9,731 nt of DNA. Source: an uncultured Clostridia bacterium (lineage in GTDB: Bacteria > Bacillota > Clostridia > Oscillospirales > CAG-272). This document shows positions 7,315 through 9,731 of the stretch, one piece after another. Each line of letters opens with the position of its first letter. Within the stretch, counting starts at the first letter, position 1. The position numbers and the translations under genes were made by a program. Location: positions 1 to 9,731 of the forward strand of contig CALGZV010000337.1 in assembly GCA_937934385.1 (NCBI GenBank), in the 5' to 3' direction. Under the pieces are notes generated by a model. The model did not search any database, had not been told where the DNA came from, and worked only from the letters and a program-made list of their open reading frames with translations.

Positions 7315-8727
7315 TTATGCGTTGAACGCACAGAGTGCGAGATGAGTCATATAGAGATCGGCCTTGGATACGGTCTCGTACGGAGCATGCATCGAAAGTA
7401 CCGGAACTCCGAGATCGACTGTGTCGATTCCGTGGCGGGCGATATATGCAGCTACTGTTCCTCCGCCGCCTGCGTCAACCTTTCCGAGTTCGGCTGTCTG
7501 CCATGTGATTCCGGCACCGTCGAGCATACGGCGTATTTTACCGACAAATTCTGCACTTGCGTCCGATGTGTCGTACTTTCCGCGCGATCCGGTGTATTTG
7601 CTCATGACTACACCGTGGTTAATGAAAGATGAGTTTTTGCTTTCGTATACATCAGGATAGATGGGATCGAATGCCGCACTTACATCTGCGGACAGACAAG
7701 CCGAAGCTGCGCGCGTAGCGGCCTCATTTGCACCGAGCGCGCCGCAGACTGCGGATATTATATCAGTCATTATATCGCACTGCATACCGGAAACGCCCTC
7801 GCTTCCGATCTCTTCCTTGTCGGCAAGTATGACTATGAGCGAGTGCGGAGAGTCTGCATTTTCAAAAAGTGCGGTAAGCTCGGGATATGCACAGACTCTG
7901 TCGTCGTGTCCGTATGCGCCGATAAGCGAACGGTCAAATCCGATATCGCGTGCCTTTGCAGCCGGTACGGCGCAAAGCTCTGCGCTTATAAAATCGGATT
8001 CTACAATTCCGTATTTTTCGTTGAGCAGCTTCATAGTATTGAGCTTTATGCGTTCAGACGCATCTTCATCAGGATACGGTTCTGAGCCGATAAGCACGTT
8101 GAGGTTTTCTCCTTTGACAGCCTTTGACATCGGTTGGGACATTTGCTCAGAAGAGAGATGAACAAGAAGATCGGTCATGATAAATACGGGGTCGGACGGA
8201 TCTTCACCGACCGATACGTTAATTACCGAGCCGTCTGCTCTGACTATCGTTCCGTGAATTGCAAGCGGTACGGTAAGCCACTGATATTTCTTTATGCCGC
8301 CGTAGTAGTGTGTCTTGAAATAGCTTAGTCCGCCGTCCTCGAAAAGCGGGTGTTGCTTAAGATCGACACGGGGAGAATCTATGTGAGCCGCAGATATGCG
8401 AAAACCGTTTTTTTCGAGATTCTCTCTTCCGACCGTGAAAAGATAGAGCGCTTTACCGCGGTTGTTATAATAGTATCTTCCGCCGCGTGAGATGCTGTCG
8501 CCGAAATGATATTCGGAAAAACCGTTTTCTTCAGCCATTTTTACTGCACAGCATACAGCTTCGCGTTCTGTTTTCGCGCTGTCGAGGAATTTCATGTATC
8601 CCTCGGCATAGTCTGATACTGCCTTCTTTGCGGTATCGTCAAGTGTATCGTATGCGTTTTTAGGTTTGAATAACAGGCGCTCGCTCAGCGCCTTTGTTTT
8701 ATCACTGTTATTATTTTGATTGTTCAT
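7315..8727 (-). CDS. M18 family metalloaminopeptidase
   Basis: A 470-aa cytosolic aspartyl-aminopeptidase-family enzyme (MEROPS M18, clan MH) that removes N-terminal residues from peptides using two metal ions. Expected ligands and catalytic residues are in order: HID in SAAHIDSPR (His115, Asp117), GHDDR (273-277, Asp275), the Glu pair in ADKEEIGSEG (Glu305, Glu306), Asp348 in SADVS, and His447 in LSMHAPYE. The glycine-rich DAGGGGT (418-424) is also family-typical. Length fits the longer bacterial form often labelled M18 aminopeptidase 1 (apeA) better than the form of about 430 aa. Specificity for acidic residues is not certain. The ATG has an AAAGGA site 11 nt upstream and a strong promoter about 97 nt before the gene. 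The hairpin at 7249-7287 suggests a single-gene transcript. Confidence 0.93.
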   Translation of the reverse strand: MNNQNNNSDKTKALSERLLFKPKNAYDTLDDTAKKAVSDYAEGYMKFLDSAKTEREAVCCAVKMAEENGFSEYHFGDSISRGGRYYYNNRGKALYLFTVGRENLEKNGFRISAAHIDSPRVDLKQHPLFEDGGLSYFKTHYYGGIKKYQWLTVPLAIHGTIVRADGSVINVSVGEDPSDPVFIMTDLLVHLSSEQMSQPMSKAVKGENLNVLIGSEPYPDEDASERIKLNTMKLLNEKYGIVESDFISAELCAVPAAKARDIGFDRSLIGAYGHDDRVCAYPELTALFENADSPHSLIVILADKEEIGSEGVSGMQCDIMTDIISAVCGALGANEAATRAASACLSADVSAAFDPIYPDVYESKNSSFINHGVVMSKYTGSRGKYDTSDASAEFVGKIRRMLDGAGITWQTAELGKVDAGGGGTVAAYIARHGIDTVDLGVPVLSMHAPYETVSKADLYMTHLALCAFNA

Positions 8728-8830
8728 TGCAGTCTGATTCCTTTCTGCCGGAGAGGGGGGATCTTCCCATTCTACCGTAAGTTTTTAATAACTACACTAT
8801 ATTATAGGAATACAAATTTCTTTTTAATCC

Positions 8831-8859
8831 ATTTTAATACAGATATAATTTTTTGTCAA
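8831..8859 (-). promoter_or_regulatory. Strong sigma-A promoter of the aminopeptidase
   Basis: The minus strand carries a perfect -35 TTGACA (8854-8859), a 17-nt spacer and -10 TAAAAT (8831-8836). Transcription would start near 8824, leaving a leader of about 97 nt with no obvious structured RNA. Confidence 0.8.
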
Positions 8860-9033
8860 GCATATAACTCTATGTGTATGAAAAATAATTATTTTCAGGT
8901 ATGAACAGGCAAGGGATTTACGGATTAATACGCCGAAAGTGAGTGATATGTTGTTTTTTGCTACTTGGATGCAGGCTGTATACAGCGGCATTTAAATATT
9001 AACAAAATAATTGTATATAATTGCATGCGTAAA

Positions 9034-9062
9034 TTGACAAGCCGCGTAAAATGTGTTAAAAT
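9034..9062 (+). promoter_or_regulatory. Strong sigma-A promoter of the sigma-like ORF
   Basis: A perfect -35 TTGACA (9034-9039), 17-nt spacer and -10 TAAAAT (9057-9062). The hexamers and spacing are identical to those of the divergent aminopeptidase promoter. The start site would be near 9069, giving a leader of about 150 nt before the ATG at 9219. Confidence 0.8.
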
Positions 9063-9135
9063 ATCAATATAAATATTAAAAAAAAAACGGTTCTTGATAA
9101 ACAGGTATAACCTATAACATTATTTTCAGAGCGTA

Positions 9136-9169
9136 CCGCATATGCGGCCGGCGTTCTGCACCGCTGCGG
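9136..9169 (+). repeat. GC-rich palindromes in the leader of the sigma-like ORF
   Basis: CCGCATATGCGG (9136-9147) is a perfect 12-bp palindrome, and CCGCTGCGG (9161-9169) repeats its outer arms. CCGCA at 9136-9140 can pair with TGCGG at 9143-9147 or at 9165-9169, so alternative folds are possible in an otherwise AT-rich leader. It could be an operator or an RNA structure; no known regulatory family was recognised. Confidence 0.4.
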
Positions 9170-9218
9170 CATTATAACATCGCTCGGTGAAGTAACAAGG
9201 AAAGGAATTGCTGTAACT

Positions 9219-9731
9219 ATGGATATAACAGAACTTATCGGACGTGCCGTGTCGGGTGATAAACGTGCCGTATTCGGTCTGTACGATGCATATAAGAACA
9301 ATATTTATTATTTGTGCAATAAGCTTGTCGGAAATAACGGAGATGCCGCGGCGGGGATGCTGCAATCTACCTTTATGCATGTGTTCGGAAAGCTTGGATT
9401 GCTTAAAAATCCGGATACTTTCGGAGCATGGAGTTACACTACTGCGGCAAAGCGTTGCCGTTCATATCTTGCCGGATCAGGATCTCCGCTTGACTTTTCT
9501 GCTGTTTCCGCAAAGCTTCCGGACGATGCCGGAAACGCGAATAAATTTCCGTACGGCGGAGTTGCACCTGCTTCTGAGATTCTGTCGGGTTCTTTGCAGG
9601 ACCTTGACCGTGCTGTAGTTGTCGGCAGTCGTACTTTTGGCAAAGGACTGGTACAGGTGCCCCGTTCTCTGCCTTATGGAGGAACGATGAAAGTGACTAC
9701 TTCCAAATATTATATTCCAAGCGGACGCTGT
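9219..9731 (+). CDS. ECF-type sigma factor N-terminus, partial, joined to S41 protease sequence
   Basis: The ORF starts at an ATG with AAGGAAAGGA upstream and stays open for 171 codons to the window edge. Residues 1 to about 88 resemble sigma-70 region 2, which binds core polymerase and the -10 element: ELIGRAVSGDKRAVFGLYD (5-23) fits the ECF pattern of a short helix, GD, then AFxxLY, and LQSTFMHVFGKLGLL (48-62) fits the tQevFlxvxxxL segment. The usual DAED is degenerate (DAAAG). No region 4 is present. After a short linker the frame runs into an S41 protease core from about residue 116. An ECF sigma would normally need region 4 near residues 110-170, so the gene is either truncated by an assembly join or a true odd fusion. 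The former is more likely. Confidence 0.6.
   Translation, partial: MDITELIGRAVSGDKRAVFGLYDAYKNNIYYLCNKLVGNNGDAAAGMLQSTFMHVFGKLGLLKNPDTFGAWSYTTAAKRCRSYLAGSGSPLDFSAVSAKLPDDAGNANKFPYGGVAPASEILSGSLQDLDRAVVVGSRTFGKGLVQVPRSLPYGGTMKVTTSKYYIPSGRC
9567..9731 (+). other. C-terminal processing protease (S41, CtpA-like) fragment
   Basis: Codons 117-171 of the open frame match the catalytic core of C-terminal processing proteases, which cleave substrates with a Ser-Lys dyad. ASEI (118-121), RAVVVGSRTFGKGLVQ (131-146, general base Lys142) and KYYIPSGRC (163-171) are visible. In the family the nucleophile lies 25 residues before the Lys in SASASEI. Here that position is Pro117, so the serine is missing. 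The form ending YYIPSGRC is, from memory, typical of Bacteroidota, unlike the rest of the window. No PDZ domain or signal peptide precedes it, so this is a fragment. Confidence 0.75.

Larger units (their letters stand above)
8728..9218. other. Divergent intergenic region with two promoters
   Basis: This 491-bp AT-rich spacer separates the leftward aminopeptidase from the rightward sigma-like ORF. It holds one strong promoter for each direction and a GC-rich, hairpin-forming patch in the rightward leader, each listed separately. Two very short ORFs occur (8901-8942 and 8948-8995) but neither has convincing support. No tRNA or riboswitch was recognised. Confidence 0.7.

Noticed and set aside
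8901..8942. 13-residue ORF MNRQGIYGLIRRK in the divergent spacer
   Set aside because: It is too short, lacks a properly spaced ribosome binding site, and lies upstream of the predicted rightward start site.
8948..8995. 15-residue hydrophobic ORF MLFFATWMQAVYSGI, a possible signalling peptide
   Set aside because: It has only a weak upstream purine stretch and no promoter or partner gene. Such short ORFs are expected by chance in this spacer.
9434..9643. 69-codon minus-strand ORF opposite the sigma/CtpA region
   Set aside because: It runs antisense across the suspected join and has no motifs. The plus-strand frame carries the recognisable domains.

Overview
The window looks like one end of a contig from an uncultured Clostridia-type Bacillota. 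The basis is the neighbouring era and recO genes (adjacent in many Firmicutes), the PgcA-type phosphoglucomutase, purine-rich Shine-Dalgarno sites, AT-rich spacers and strong TTGACA/TAAAAT promoters. Coding regions are of moderate GC with a marked preference for CCG proline codons. Taxonomy was read by eye and is not secure beyond this.

Six complete genes lie on the minus strand. In transcription order they are an M18 aminopeptidase (8727 to 7315), era (7167 to 6271), recO (6156 to 5299), htpG (5167 to 3239), a prephenate-dehydratase-like protein (3237 to 1993) and a phosphoglucomutase/phosphomannomutase (1962 to 187). The aminopeptidase has its own strong promoter and a terminator-like hairpin. 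Directly after that hairpin a good promoter starts era. recO has a candidate extended -10 promoter. htpG has an AT-rich leader with repeats and a palindrome. The dehydratase-like gene starts 1 nt after the htpG stop, and pgm follows 30 bp later, so these three probably form one transcript ending at a perfect 15-bp hairpin at 115-149.

The genes are mostly housekeeping: protein folding (HtpG), ribosome assembly (Era), recombination (RecO), hexose-phosphate interconversion and peptide turnover. The exception is the gene between htpG and pgm. It keeps the order of a bifunctional P-protein (chorismate-mutase-like helices, one prephenate dehydratase lobe, ACT-like tail) but appears to lack the second dehydratase lobe, the catalytic TRF threonine and key mutase residues. 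It looks like a pseudoenzyme or sensor.

To the right, a 490-bp divergent spacer carries a second strong promoter, facing right. It drives a plus-strand ORF running off the edge. The ORF begins as an ECF-type sigma factor region 2, then switches without a stop to the C-terminal part of an S41 (CtpA) protease core of Bacteroidota style. Proline codon use changes at the same point and the catalytic serine position is proline. The most economical reading is a chimeric assembly join at the contig end, around 9552-9575.

I found no tRNA, rRNA, CRISPR array, insertion sequence or defence system. The items most worth a second look are the P-protein-like pseudoenzyme, the His/Cys cluster in the HtpG linker, and the sigma/CtpA junction.
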